Below are positions 50,011-57,891 of a stretch of 64,000 nt of DNA, in pieces. A model generated the notes under the pieces. It ran no database searches and was not told the origin of the DNA. It saw only the letters and a program-made list of their open reading frames with translations. Each line of letters begins with the position of its first letter. Positions within the stretch are counted from its first letter, which is position 1. The DNA comes from Polynucleobacter wuianus. GTDB taxonomy: Bacteria > Pseudomonadota > Gammaproteobacteria > Burkholderiales > Burkholderiaceae. The translations under genes and the position numbers were made by a program. The DNA lies in contig NZ_CP015922.1 in the NCBI RefSeq assembly GCF_001659725.1, positions 558,001 through 622,000 of the forward strand, in the 5' to 3' direction.

Positions 50011-50972
50011 CTATCCGCAATAATCTTGCCCCACATCGCAGACTGGCTCGCAATATATTTTTGTAAGTCTTCACGGCTTCCGGGATTGGGGGTTAAGCCG
50101 TGCTCTGCTAATTGTGCATTTGTCGCTTTATCTTTAAGGACTGCTACTAGTGCTTTATTCCATTTATCCAAAATCACATCCGGAGTTTTAGCGGGCGCAA
50201 CAAAAGCGTACCAATTGCTGGCATCAAAGCCTGGATAACCCGATTCTGCAATCGTGGGCACATTGGGTAGCGTAGGTGCTCTTTTTAACCCAGTGGTTGC
50301 AATTGGAATAAGCTTGCCATTTTTAATGTAAGGATCAGCAGTAGCTAGGGCTGAGTAATAAGAGGACACTCGACCACCAAGGAGATCCACCATGGCTGGG
50401 CTGCCGCCCTTATAGGGTACGTGCACGGTATCAATATCCGCACGAACGTTTAAGAGCTCGCCCTGAAGGTGGGATGCTGATCCGCTGCCAGTAGAGGCAA
50501 ATGTGATCTTGCCTGGATTCTTTTTGGCTAGTGCGATGTACTCTTTAAAGTTTTTCACACCCAGTTCCGGAATAACCACTAAGACGTTCGGAAAAGTGAC
50601 ACCCATAGTCAACGGCGCTAAATCTTTTTGCGGATCATAAGGTAATTTCATCAGATGCGGTGCAATTGACAGCGGTCCAATTGAGCCAAACAAAATTACC
50701 GATCCATCTGCTGGAGCAGTAGCGGTGTAGGCATGGGCAATGTTGCCGCCTGCACCGGGTTTGTTATCCACAATGACATTTTGTCCAAGATCTTCACTCA
50801 GTTTTTTAGCGATGACACGAGCAGCGCTATCGGCAGATCCGCCTGCCGCAAAACCGACCACAATCGTGATGGTTTTTTTGGGCGGGAATTCTTGGGCGTA
50901 ACTGATGGAAAAGCATCCTAGTACCAATAAGGTCAGACAAGTAACTACTTTTGAAAAAGATAGGGAAGGCAT
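49992..50972 (-). CDS. Bug-family (TctC) periplasmic solute-binding protein
   Basis: The start at ATG 50972 (MPSLSFSKVV) is preferred because a signal peptide follows directly (TCLTLLVLGCFSISYAQ); an ATG at 51014 would add 14 polar residues. The 326-residue protein has the Bug layout: ITIVVGFAAGGSADSAARVIA, NKPGAGGNIAHAY, KITFASTGSGSASHLQGEL and VPYKGGSPAMVDLLGGRV. Bug proteins bind carboxylates or aromatic acids with high affinity in Burkholderiales; many lack a cognate TctAB transporter, and none is here. It converges with the SDR gene and may be a sensor or orphan receptor for the same pathway. Confidence 0.9.
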   Translation of the reverse strand: MPSLSFSKVVTCLTLLVLGCFSISYAQEFPPKKTITIVVGFAAGGSADSAARVIAKKLSEDLGQNVIVDNKPGAGGNIAHAYTATAPADGSVILFGSIGPLSIAPHLMKLPYDPQKDLAPLTMGVTFPNVLVVIPELGVKNFKEYIALAKKNPGKITFASTGSGSASHLQGELLNVRADIDTVHVPYKGGSPAMVDLLGGRVSSYYSALATADPYIKNGKLIPIATTGLKRAPTLPNVPTIAESGYPGFDASNWYAFVAPAKTPDVILDKWNKALVAVLKDKATNAQLAEHGLTPNPGSREDLQKYIASQSAMWGKIIADRKITAE

Positions 50973-51142
50973 ATTTTGTCTCGTTTGAATGATTGTTTTT
51001 TGCTTATTTTGCACCCCAAACTGGGCTAAGTCACTACCGAAATCGCAATTTTCAGGAAGAATTCAGAATTTTTGGCTACCTGAACAAAGCTCCCAGAATC
51101 GTTTATAGTTACATCGCATTCTTATATATAGGAGATCCATTC

Positions 51143-51736
51143 ATGGCTTCAATTTTGACCTCATTGGGACGCACAGTGTTTGCAGGTTTTGTGCTCCTCG
51201 TTTTAATCATTCTCGCTTTGGGCGGTAACTTTAGCTCTGCTGAATTGCCTTTCGTATTCCGTTGGTTGCATGTGATGTTTGGTGTGATGTGGATTGGTTT
51301 GCTCTGGTACTTCAACTTTGTGCAGATCCCTTCCATGCCAAAAATCCCTGATGAGCAAAAGCCAGCGATTGGTAAAGTTATTGCTCCAGCAGCATTGTTT
51401 TGGTTCCGTTACGCAGCACTCTTCACAGTGCTCACAGGTTTGATCGTTGCAACATTAAACGGTTACGCTCATCAAGCCTTCACATTGCAAGCTCCATTCC
51501 GCGCGATTGGCTTGGGTATGTGGATTGCTTTGGTAATGGCATTTAACGTGTGGTTCATCATTTGGCCTAATCAGAAACGTGCTCTTGGCATCGTGACTGT
51601 TGAAGCGGATGTAAAAGCTAAGTCTGCACGCGTAGCGATGTTGACATCTCGCTTGAATACATTGCTTTCTATCCCAATGTTGTTCTTGATGGTTGCTCAG
51701 TCTCACAACACTACTTGGTTTGTGATCGTTTCTTAA
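51143..51736 (+). CDS. Urate_ox_N-type membrane protein (short, PuuD-like)
   Basis: The start is ATG 51143, with AGGAG upstream; the earlier in-frame ATG at 50993 overlaps the divergent gene. The 197-residue protein has about five membrane helices and matches the membrane domain of PuuD (Urate_ox_N family): FRWLHVMFGVMWIGLLWYFNFVQIP near residues 33-57, FWFRYAALFTVLTGLIVA near 76-93, and NVWFIIWPNQKRALG. PuuD urate oxidases carry an extra C-terminal cytochrome c domain, which is absent here, so urate oxidase activity cannot be assumed. A strong terminator follows. Confidence 0.78.
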   Translation: MASILTSLGRTVFAGFVLLVLIILALGGNFSSAELPFVFRWLHVMFGVMWIGLLWYFNFVQIPSMPKIPDEQKPAIGKVIAPAALFWFRYAALFTVLTGLIVATLNGYAHQAFTLQAPFRAIGLGMWIALVMAFNVWFIIWPNQKRALGIVTVEADVKAKSARVAMLTSRLNTLLSIPMLFLMVAQSHNTTWFVIVS

Positions 51737-51756
51737 TCGCACCCAAAGTACTAAAG

Positions 51757-51782
51757 AAAAGGCCCGCGATGCGGGCCTTTTT
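51757..51782 (+). terminator. Strong intrinsic terminator after the Urate_ox_N-type gene
   Basis: AAAGGCCCGC, a three-base GAT loop and GCGGGCCTTTTT form a ten-pair GC-rich stem ending in five T, 20 bases after the stop codon. The left A run also allows function for the convergent rubredoxin reductase gene. Confidence 0.9.
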
Positions 51783-51801
51783 GTTTGCTGACGAACTAGG
51801 T

Positions 51802-52971
51802 TTAAGCCAGAATAGCTGGTAATTCCTTAGTAAGGGCGCCGCGCTGTGCGGTGGCGGTACCCATTAAAACAAATCCCAAGAGCTTGCCATCATTAGACTC
51901 AAAACGTGCCTCAAGGCCGCCTTCAACGGGATTGGTTTTCCACTGACCAGTAGCACCTTTGGCTGGTGGTGAAACAATTGTTGCTAATGCAGGTGTTTTC
52001 ACCATCACTGGCATTGCGGGATAGGTGAGGGCGGTACGCTGACCTGTCAGTGTGACTGCCAACGCTCTAGCTGCTTGTATGATGGGCATCACATATGGAA
52101 GCACTAGACCTTCTACTTCTGCGCAATCACCAAGCGCATACACATGCGGCATATTGGTTTCTAATTCGCGATTGACTTGAATACCAAGGTCTGTAGCAAT
52201 ACCAGATGCTTTAGCAAGATCTAGCCTAGGCCTTAATCCTACAGCCGATAGAACCACATCACTTGAAATAAGAGTGTCATTGGCTAAGGTGATATTGAGT
52301 TGATCATTGGTGCGATCTATCGTCTGAACTGTCGTGTTGAAGTGCCAGCGTACACCCGCAGCACTCAATTTGTCTTGTAGATCAGTAGCCGCAGTCTTCG
52401 GAATTAAACGCCCAAGAGCTTGTGGTGCCAGGTCAATCACATCGACTTCGTATCCACCTAAAACTAGATCATTAGCAAACTCACAGCCAATCAGGCCTGC
52501 ACCCAGAATGGCAATCTTCTTCTTGCCGTTAATAGCATTACGAAACTTTGCATAATCCTCAAGATCATTGACGGTCAATACTTCATTGGCCGCATTGCCT
52601 TGCAGTGGCAAACGGATTTGATCGGCGCCTAGTGCCAAGACAAGCTTGCAGTAGGTAATTTCACCTTTGCTAGTGCTGATGACTTGTTTAGCGCTATCGA
52701 TCGTAGTGACATCAGTTTCAGACAAGATGTTGAGCTCTAATTGAGTAGCCATTCCATCGGCTGGTGTCGAAATCAATTGAGTAGCATCTTTTTTACTGGC
52801 GAGGGCCGTTGATAGCATCGGTTTGGAATAAAAATATCCTGGCTCTTTTGTTACGAGCGTAATCGGAATTTCTTTATTGAGTTTACGAATCTCTCGTATA
52901 ACGGTATACCCAGCCAATCCGCTGCCAATGATGACGATCGCGGATGAGGATTGTGACGTATTTTGATCCAA
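51802..52971 (-). CDS. Rubredoxin reductase-like FAD/NAD(P) oxidoreductase
   Basis: The 389-residue flavoprotein has a FAD motif IIGSGLAGYTVIREIRK at 14-30, an NAD-binding motif AILGAGLIGCEFANDL near 154-169 and the FAD end motif VYALGDCAEVEG near 275-286. YFYSKPMLSTAL is typical of rubredoxin-NAD(+) reductases. It is 63 bases downstream of a rubredoxin gene, in the same direction as the rubrerythrin, so it should reduce rubredoxin using NAD(P)H in a peroxide-detoxifying chain. Confidence 0.88.
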   Translation of the reverse strand: MDQNTSQSSSAIVIIGSGLAGYTVIREIRKLNKEIPITLVTKEPGYFYSKPMLSTALASKKDATQLISTPADGMATQLELNILSETDVTTIDSAKQVISTSKGEITYCKLVLALGADQIRLPLQGNAANEVLTVNDLEDYAKFRNAINGKKKIAILGAGLIGCEFANDLVLGGYEVDVIDLAPQALGRLIPKTAATDLQDKLSAAGVRWHFNTTVQTIDRTNDQLNITLANDTLISSDVVLSAVGLRPRLDLAKASGIATDLGIQVNRELETNMPHVYALGDCAEVEGLVLPYVMPIIQAARALAVTLTGQRTALTYPAMPVMVKTPALATIVSPPAKGATGQWKTNPVEGGLEARFESNDGKLLGFVLMGTATAQRGALTKELPAILA

Positions 52972-53034
52972 GACTAGGCTCCCTAGTAATGCGTTAAATG
53001 AGGTGATTCAATTGCTTGAGTAATGACCGCTGGT

Positions 53035-53199
53035 TTAAATCTGAACCATCTCAAAGTCTGATTTTGCTACGCCGCAGTCAGGGCATTCCCAGTCTTCTGG
53101 GACATCAGCCCAAGCAGTGCCTGGGGCAATTCCGTCTTCTGGTAAGCCTTTAGCTTCGTCATAGATAAAGCCACATACGATACATTGCCATGAGTTCAT
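53035..53199 (-). CDS. Rubredoxin, 54 aa
   Basis: A short frame from ATG 53199 to TAA 53035-53037 encodes MNSWQCIVCGFIYDEAKGLP followed by EDGIAPGTAWADVPEDWECP and DCGVAKSDFEMVQI. The four iron ligands are C6-x2-C9 and C39-x2-C42, the classic rubredoxin arrangement, with conserved GIAPGT and VPEDW. AAAGGA lies before the ATG. It sits between the rubrerythrin gene and the reductase gene and should shuttle electrons from the reductase to the rubrerythrin. Confidence 0.95.
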   Translation of the reverse strand: MNSWQCIVCGFIYDEAKGLPEDGIAPGTAWADVPEDWECPDCGVAKSDFEMVQI

Positions 53200-53261
53200 G
53201 TTAATTCCTTTAGTAATAGATATCAGTTTAAATTCAGTTGAGTTTTATTTCTTGCCAGCGC

Positions 53262-53747
53262 TTATTTGACAGCAAACACTTTTGCTTTCTCTAAGGCCTG
53301 CTTATAGTGGTTAGCATGACGCTCTTCCACATTTGCCAAGGCTGCAAAGCGTTTTGCTGCTTTTGCTAATACCGCCTGAAACTGCTCGGCATGCTCTTTG
53401 GATTCTGCAATTTGCTCATCAATTTCTTGAATAGCCGCAGCATTTCCTTCCTCAACAGCAGTTTTTCGAAAAGAGGGGTACATCTCGGTGTACTCGTAAG
53501 TTTCACCTTCAATCGCGATCTCTAAGGCGCGGGCTGGAGTGATCGTGTTAGCAGGGTAGAGTAAATCTAAGTGACCGAATGCATGCATGACTTCTTGGTC
53601 TGCAGTAGCTTCAAAGATCTTGGCAGTTTCTTCATCGCCAGCCGCGCGTGCTAACTTCGCGAAGTAACGATATTTGACGTGAGCCATAGACTCACCGGCA
53701 AATGCGGATTCCAAATTTTGGATGGTTTTAATTTCTGGACGTGCCAT
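53262..53747 (-). CDS. Rubrerythrin-type peroxidase lacking the rubredoxin domain
   Basis: The 161-residue protein has the ferritin-like four-helix bundle of rubrerythrin with di-iron ligand motifs: ESMAHVKYRYFAKLA near 19-33, DQEVMHAFGHL near 50-60 (ExxH), E of GETYEY near 82, and ESKEHAEQF near 114-122 with E of NVEERHANHY. The rubredoxin-like C-terminal domain of classical rubrerythrin is missing, so the separate rubredoxin gene next door is the likely electron donor. Reduction of hydrogen peroxide in the cytoplasm is expected. It is divergent from oxyR. Confidence 0.9.
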   Translation of the reverse strand: MARPEIKTIQNLESAFAGESMAHVKYRYFAKLARAAGDEETAKIFEATADQEVMHAFGHLDLLYPANTITPARALEIAIEGETYEYTEMYPSFRKTAVEEGNAAAIQEIDEQIAESKEHAEQFQAVLAKAAKRFAALANVEERHANHYKQALEKAKVFAVK

Positions 53748-53875
53748 TTCGATTCCTTTACTTAATGTTTAAAAAGTTTGTTGGGTTTGCGTTACCGCTT
53801 TAATTGCTTACTCAACCATGGAATAGATTGTGGGCTTGAGTTCATAATCAGTCCAATGAATAATTATGCTACTAT

Positions 53876-53894
53876 TTATCAAATTATTCGATAA
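53876..53894. promoter_or_regulatory. Dyad in the rubrerythrin-oxyR divergent region, possible OxyR site
   Basis: TTATC (53876-53880) and GATAA (53890-53894) form an inverted repeat with nine bases between, a T-N-A dyad like those bound by LysR-type regulators, immediately before the oxyR start and overlapping its AAGGAGG. The match to the OxyR consensus is weak. Confidence 0.3.
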
Positions 53895-53903
53895 GGAGGC
53901 ATT

Positions 53904-54824
53904 ATGGCCTATTTACCGTCATTAAGGCAGCTTAGTTATTTGGTTGCTTTAGCCAAAGAACTCAATTTCACCCGAGCAGCAGAGGCCTGCTTTGTAGGGC
54001 AATCCACATTGAGCGCTGGTTTGAAAGAGCTAGAGGACGGCTTGGGCATCAAACTGGTTGAGCGGGATCGTCAAAATGTATCGATTACGCCTGCTGGTTT
54101 AGAAGTGCTTGAGCGCGCTAAAACAATTTTGACTGCATCGGAAGATTTGGTTGAGTATGCGGGTGCCTCAGGTAAGCCTATGACAGCGACGATTCGTTTG
54201 GGGGTGATTCCAACAATTGCACCTTTTTTATTACCAACCGTTTTGCCGGAAGTTCGCAAACGCTTTCCAGAACTCAAAATTACCTTAAGAGAAGATCTCA
54301 CGGCAAATTTATTATCTAGGCTGGCTGATCATAAGTTGGATTTCGCATTAATTGCATTGCCTTATGATGTCAGCGGCCTTCTCGTAGAAAAATTATTTGA
54401 CGACCCTTTTTGGTTGGTAGCACGCGAAGGTGATCCAGCACTCAAGGGTAAAGAAGTTACCTTACCTGCCAAAATGGCTGAGCGCTTATTGCTTTTAGAG
54501 GAAGGGCACTGCCTGCGAGAGCACAGTTTGCAGGCATGCAAGAAGGCGGACATTCGGAAAGATGAAGGCATGGAGGCTACTAGCTTGTTGACCTTATTGC
54601 AAATGGTGGAGTCTGGCTTTGGTATTGCCTTGCTTCCCGAAATGGCTGTGAAAAGTAGCTTGCTCAATAATAGCGACCTCGTTGCTAAAGCGATGGCGCC
54701 GCCGGCCCCTAATCGGGTAATTGCACTAGCTGCGAGATCCTCTACTGCACATACTGCAGAATTTGCGGCTCTAGCAGATTGCATTCGAGAACGACTTGGA
54801 GCGAATCTCAATAAATCGAAGTAA
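53904..54824 (+). CDS. oxyR: Hydrogen-peroxide-sensing regulator OxyR
   Basis: The 306-residue LysR-type regulator has an N-terminal HTH (NFTRAAEACFVGQSTLSAGLKELEDGLG), and C203 and C212 nine residues apart in GHCLREHSLQAC. The latter correspond to the redox pair C199 and C208 of E. coli OxyR. ATSLLTLLQMVESGFGIALLP follows as in OxyR. The protein activates peroxide-defence genes when the disulfide forms. AAGGAGG lies before the ATG. It is divergent from the rubrerythrin gene, a likely target. Confidence 0.93.
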   Translation: MAYLPSLRQLSYLVALAKELNFTRAAEACFVGQSTLSAGLKELEDGLGIKLVERDRQNVSITPAGLEVLERAKTILTASEDLVEYAGASGKPMTATIRLGVIPTIAPFLLPTVLPEVRKRFPELKITLREDLTANLLSRLADHKLDFALIALPYDVSGLLVEKLFDDPFWLVAREGDPALKGKEVTLPAKMAERLLLLEEGHCLREHSLQACKKADIRKDEGMEATSLLTLLQMVESGFGIALLPEMAVKSSLLNNSDLVAKAMAPPAPNRVIALAARSSTAHTAEFAALADCIRERLGANLNKSK

Positions 54825-54894
54825 TTGCAGCAAAGTTATTCAAAAATGATTAGAGTCATTCTTGTTGTCTAAATATCCATAAAGAAAGTAATTC

Positions 54895-55995
54895 ATGTCC
54901 GGTAAAGAGATCATGTTCACCCCAGTTAAGTTGGGCTCAATTCAATTGAAGAATCGTCTTGTCATGGCTCCGCTAACAAGGATGCGTGCAATTGCTGGCG
55001 ATGTTCCTAATCCTTTGGCAAAAATCTACTACGCACAGCGTGCCAGTACGGGCCTCATCATTACGGAGGCTACCCAAATTTCACCATTAGGAATGGGCTA
55101 CCCAGCAACGCCAGGCATTTATTCACCAGAGCAAACAGCCGCCTGGAAAGAGATCGTGGATGCCGTGCACGCCAAAGGCGGCTCCATCGTCGCGCAGTTA
55201 TGGCACGTAGGGCGTATTTCCCATTCCTCATTACATCCTGAACAAGGGGTGCCAGAGGCCCCATCAGCAATTGCTGCTTCAGGACAAACTTATGGAGCGG
55301 ATTGGAAGTTGCATAACTATGAGACACCGAAAGCGATGACGCTTGATGATATTGCGCGTCTGTTGAAAGAATTTGAGGCAGCCGCCAAGAATGCAAAGGC
55401 AGCTGGCTTTGATGGCATTGAAATTCACTCAGCTAATGGATATTTGTTAGACCAATTCTTGCAAGATAAAACTAATCAACGTAGCGATCAATACGGCGGT
55501 TCGATTGAAAATCGATTGCGTTTATTGGGCGAAGTCATTGATGCGGTAAGCAAGGTATTTCCAAGTGATAAGGTCGGCGTGCGCCTTTCTCCTTATGGCA
55601 CCTTTAATGATATGGCTGACAGTGATCCAGTAGCTTTGTTTACTGCGGCGATCCATAAGTTAAATGCATATAACTTGGCGTATGTTCATATGATAGAGCC
55701 TCGCTCGACCAGTGCCGGTGGTGGCGATCAGGTTTTTGAAGATGCACCAATTACCTCAGAAATGTTCCGCAAATCCTATCAGGGTAAATTTATTACTGCG
55801 GGTGGATACGATCAAGCTATGGGTGAGAAAGTATTAGAGGATGGCCTAGCTGATGCAGTGGCGTATGGTCGCTTGTATATTTCTAATCCAGACTTAGCAG
55901 AGCGATTCCAGCGGAATGCTTCTCTAAATCCTTATAACCGTGCAACCTTTTATGGTGGGCAAGAAGTAGGCTATACCGACTACCCGACCCTTTAA
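54895..55995 (+). CDS. Old-yellow-enzyme ene-reductase (NemA-like)
   Basis: The 366-residue FMN protein matches N-ethylmaleimide reductase-type enzymes that reduce activated alkenes with NADPH. It shows KNRLVMAPLTRMRA near 19-32, QLWHVGRISH near 101-110, and the active-site H178, N181 and Y183 in HSANGYLLDQFLQDKTNQR. YGRLYISNPDLAERF near the end is typical. It follows oxyR by 70 bases and is probably in its own unit. It could detoxify electrophiles in an oxidative-stress setting. A terminator follows. Confidence 0.9.
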   Translation: MSGKEIMFTPVKLGSIQLKNRLVMAPLTRMRAIAGDVPNPLAKIYYAQRASTGLIITEATQISPLGMGYPATPGIYSPEQTAAWKEIVDAVHAKGGSIVAQLWHVGRISHSSLHPEQGVPEAPSAIAASGQTYGADWKLHNYETPKAMTLDDIARLLKEFEAAAKNAKAAGFDGIEIHSANGYLLDQFLQDKTNQRSDQYGGSIENRLRLLGEVIDAVSKVFPSDKVGVRLSPYGTFNDMADSDPVALFTAAIHKLNAYNLAYVHMIEPRSTSAGGGDQVFEDAPITSEMFRKSYQGKFITAGGYDQAMGEKVLEDGLADAVAYGRLYISNPDLAERFQRNASLNPYNRATFYGGQEVGYTDYPTL

Positions 55996-56020
55996 AAACT
56001 GCAGCACATAAGATGCTTGT

Positions 56021-56055
56021 ATAAACCCCGTCAAAGTAGGCGGGGTTTATTTTTT
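56021..56055 (+). terminator. Bidirectional terminator between the ene-reductase and cytochrome b561 operons
   Basis: ATAAACCCCG (56021-56030) pairs perfectly with CGGGGTTTAT (56041-56050) over a ten-base loop and is followed by T at 56050-56055. The right arm includes the stop codon region of the convergent 61-residue gene (stop at 56047). Confidence 0.85.
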
Positions 56056-56232
56056 GTCTTCAGGATCTTTGAGGAGACCGTAATGATTGGCTACCAGCAA
56101 AAAGGCTAAAGAGGCGCAGCCCATCGCAAAGAATTCCCATTGATGCAGCATGGCAGTACCAACAACAGTCATTAACACTGTCCAGCCAATCGCCATCTTG
56201 GCTTTTTTAGATAGTGGTTTCATCCCAGGCAT
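56047..56232 (-). CDS. Small membrane protein, 61 aa, after cytochrome b561
   Basis: The 61-residue protein has two hydrophobic stretches (MAIGWTVLMTVVGTAML and FFAMGCASLAFLLVANHYG) between charged ends and no recognised family. Its start is three bases after the cytochrome b561 stop, so it shares the transcript and its control. It ends inside the bidirectional terminator. A role as a small subunit of the cytochrome is possible, without direct evidence. Confidence 0.65.
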   Translation of the reverse strand: MPGMKPLSKKAKMAIGWTVLMTVVGTAMLHQWEFFAMGCASLAFLLVANHYGLLKDPEDKK

Positions 56233-56235
56233 TCC

Positions 56236-56778
56236 TTAAGCGTGCGCTTTAATTTTATTTAACATGCGACGAAGTGTATCGTCTTTCACGACGTAATGTT
56301 GCCACAAGCCAGCTAGCGCATGAAGACCAATTAAGAAATACAAAGAGTTTCCTAAAAACTCATGTATATCCTCGACGATTTTTTTCATCTCTGGATTAGG
56401 GGTGAATAGTTGTGGCCATACCAATCCAAAGAAATGAATTGCCTTGCCAGCATATTGAAAATACAGGATGCCGAAGATGGGTGCTATCAATAGTAGGGCG
56501 TACATTAGCCAATGCATTGCTTTGGCTAAGGAAGTCAATACAGGTTTTGGATTTGTAGGGCTTGGCACACCATATTTAAAGCGAACCACTAGGCGAAGAG
56601 CCATGGCAACGAAAATGAGTTGTCCAAAGACGCCATGGATAGATTTACAAAGTTCGCGTGGTTCGCTGCCTTTGGGGAATTGCCCTTTGAGTTCAATGGC
56701 AATAAAGGCTGCAATGACCAGCAGGAATACAAACCAATGCAGGAAGATGGAAAAAGGGTGATAGCGAGTTTTAGACAT
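56236..56778 (-). CDS. Cytochrome b561 (CybB family)
   Basis: The 180-residue protein has four hydrophobic helices and matches bacterial cytochrome b561. Likely heme ligands are the histidines in YHPFSIFLHW, CKSIHGVFG, AMHWLMYALL and IGLHALAGLWQH. CybB is a superoxide:ubiquinone oxidoreductase in E. coli. A strong Fur-box match lies 36 bases before the start. The small membrane protein is encoded three bases downstream. Confidence 0.88.
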   Translation of the reverse strand: MSKTRYHPFSIFLHWFVFLLVIAAFIAIELKGQFPKGSEPRELCKSIHGVFGQLIFVAMALRLVVRFKYGVPSPTNPKPVLTSLAKAMHWLMYALLLIAPIFGILYFQYAGKAIHFFGLVWPQLFTPNPEMKKIVEDIHEFLGNSLYFLIGLHALAGLWQHYVVKDDTLRRMLNKIKAHA

Positions 56779-56813
56779 ACTAGGGCTCTAATGTGGGTAG
56801 ATTCATCATAAAT

Positions 56814-56832
56814 GATAATGAATCTCATTAAC
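56814..56832 (-). promoter_or_regulatory. Candidate Fur box upstream of cytochrome b561
   Basis: GATAATGAATCTCATTAAC matches the 19-base Fur consensus at 15 positions and keeps both GATAATGA and TCATTA arms. It lies 36 bases before the cybB start, where a repressor would cover the promoter. Confidence 0.6.
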
Positions 56833-56878
56833 AATAACAACCCTAGGGTTAATTCCCCGCAATGGGGCTTTTCAGTGC

Positions 56879-57067
56879 CTAATTGAGCCTTACTTTGGCG
56901 CTCAGCTCGCTGGCTGGACCTCTTTTATCAAGCTGAGATAGTCGCAAGGCCTCAGCCTCAAAATCAAGCTGGCCAGGATGAAATTCTTCATCGTTTTGGA
57001 GATGGATAACATAAGTCCAAACCAATTCACGTCCACGGTTCTTAAATACATCAACTACACGTTTCAT
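56879..57067 (-). CDS. Small hypothetical protein, 62 aa
   Basis: The 62-residue product begins MKRVVDVFKNRGRELVWTYV and has VIHLQNDEEFHPGQLDFEAEALRL-like sequence. It is soluble and no family is recognised. It starts two bases after the bestrophin-like gene stop, so it is probably translated from the same transcript. The order bestrophin-like gene then this gene may be conserved in relatives, which would support it as real. Confidence 0.5.
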   Translation of the reverse strand: MKRVVDVFKNRGRELVWTYVIHLQNDEEFHPGQLDFEAEALRLSQLDKRGPASELSAKVRLN

Positions 57068-57069
57068 GG

Positions 57070-57891
57070 TTACCGCCTATTTGATAAATCTTGATTACTT
57101 GTTGAAGATGAATTTGTCGGACTCGTCTTGGGGTTTAAGTTTTGCTTAAGGGTAATAAGATTGCGTGGCTCAATTCGGATCACCCCGCCTCTTGGACTAT
57201 CGATGTCAGCAATTAAGAAGAATGAAACTGCGGTGACAAAGGGGAAGATCATGAACAGGCCAATATTTTTCTTAAAGTTGCGAGCACCAAAGCCAACTAA
57301 CATATTTGCGCATAAAGCAATTGCTGCCATCAGCGCCCATGCGGGGTAGGGGATGCGATTCCACCAAGCTGCTTGTACATAACCTTGAGAATTCAAAACA
57401 TCGTTCATACCGGATAAGACGAGAGCCATTGTGGGTGATGGGTGAGTGCGGGCTATAGGGAGAACTTCGTTCCAGAGTGCGTTTTGAAGTTCATCTGTTT
57501 TTTGGTGGATTTCCGCAATCTTCCCTCTACTCTGCCTTGAGTAAAAAAGAATACGCTGATCTAGGTATTGATTTAGCAAGTCTTTTGTTCTTGCTGAGGC
57601 ATTTTCAGGAAGAAGGTCCACTCTGAGGTATTCGGTGCCAATTGCATTCGCTTCGCCTTCTTCGAGGGTTTCACGATTGTCATGGCGATCAATAGCCATT
57701 GAAAAGGTAAAGCCAATGATGAGCGCCAATAAAGTCAGTGTTGCCGTTTGAATAACACCTAGATCTTCAGAGGTTTCCGTATCTTTAGTGCGATAACGGC
57801 TTAGTACTGCATTTCCAAACCAAACAGACAAAGAAAAGCAAAGGAAAGAAATTCCAAAGACTAAAACGGGGTGGTTAAGGAGATAAGAAAT
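57070..57891 (-). CDS. Bestrophin-like (DUF4239) membrane protein, probable AUU start
   Basis: A conventional start at TTG 57831 gives 253 residues but removes part of the first membrane helix. In the same frame, the codons after the lldD stop encode ISYLLNHPVLVFGISFLCFS, a hydrophobic helix that fits this family. The first codon after the stop is ATT, with AGGA nine bases upstream, so I propose an AUU start at 57891 (273 residues). Further helices are IQTATLTLLALIIGFTFSMAI, AWALMAAIALCANMLVG and LFMIFPFVTAVSFFLI. The family is membrane-bound, possibly channel-like. The C-terminus is Ser- and Asn-rich. The gene follows lldD in the same frame. Confidence 0.65.
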   Translation of the reverse strand: MSYLLNHPVLVFGISFLCFSLSVWFGNAVLSRYRTKDTETSEDLGVIQTATLTLLALIIGFTFSMAIDRHDNRETLEEGEANAIGTEYLRVDLLPENASARTKDLLNQYLDQRILFYSRQSRGKIAEIHQKTDELQNALWNEVLPIARTHPSPTMALVLSGMNDVLNSQGYVQAAWWNRIPYPAWALMAAIALCANMLVGFGARNFKKNIGLFMIFPFVTAVSFFLIADIDSPRGGVIRIEPRNLITLKQNLNPKTSPTNSSSTSNQDLSNRR

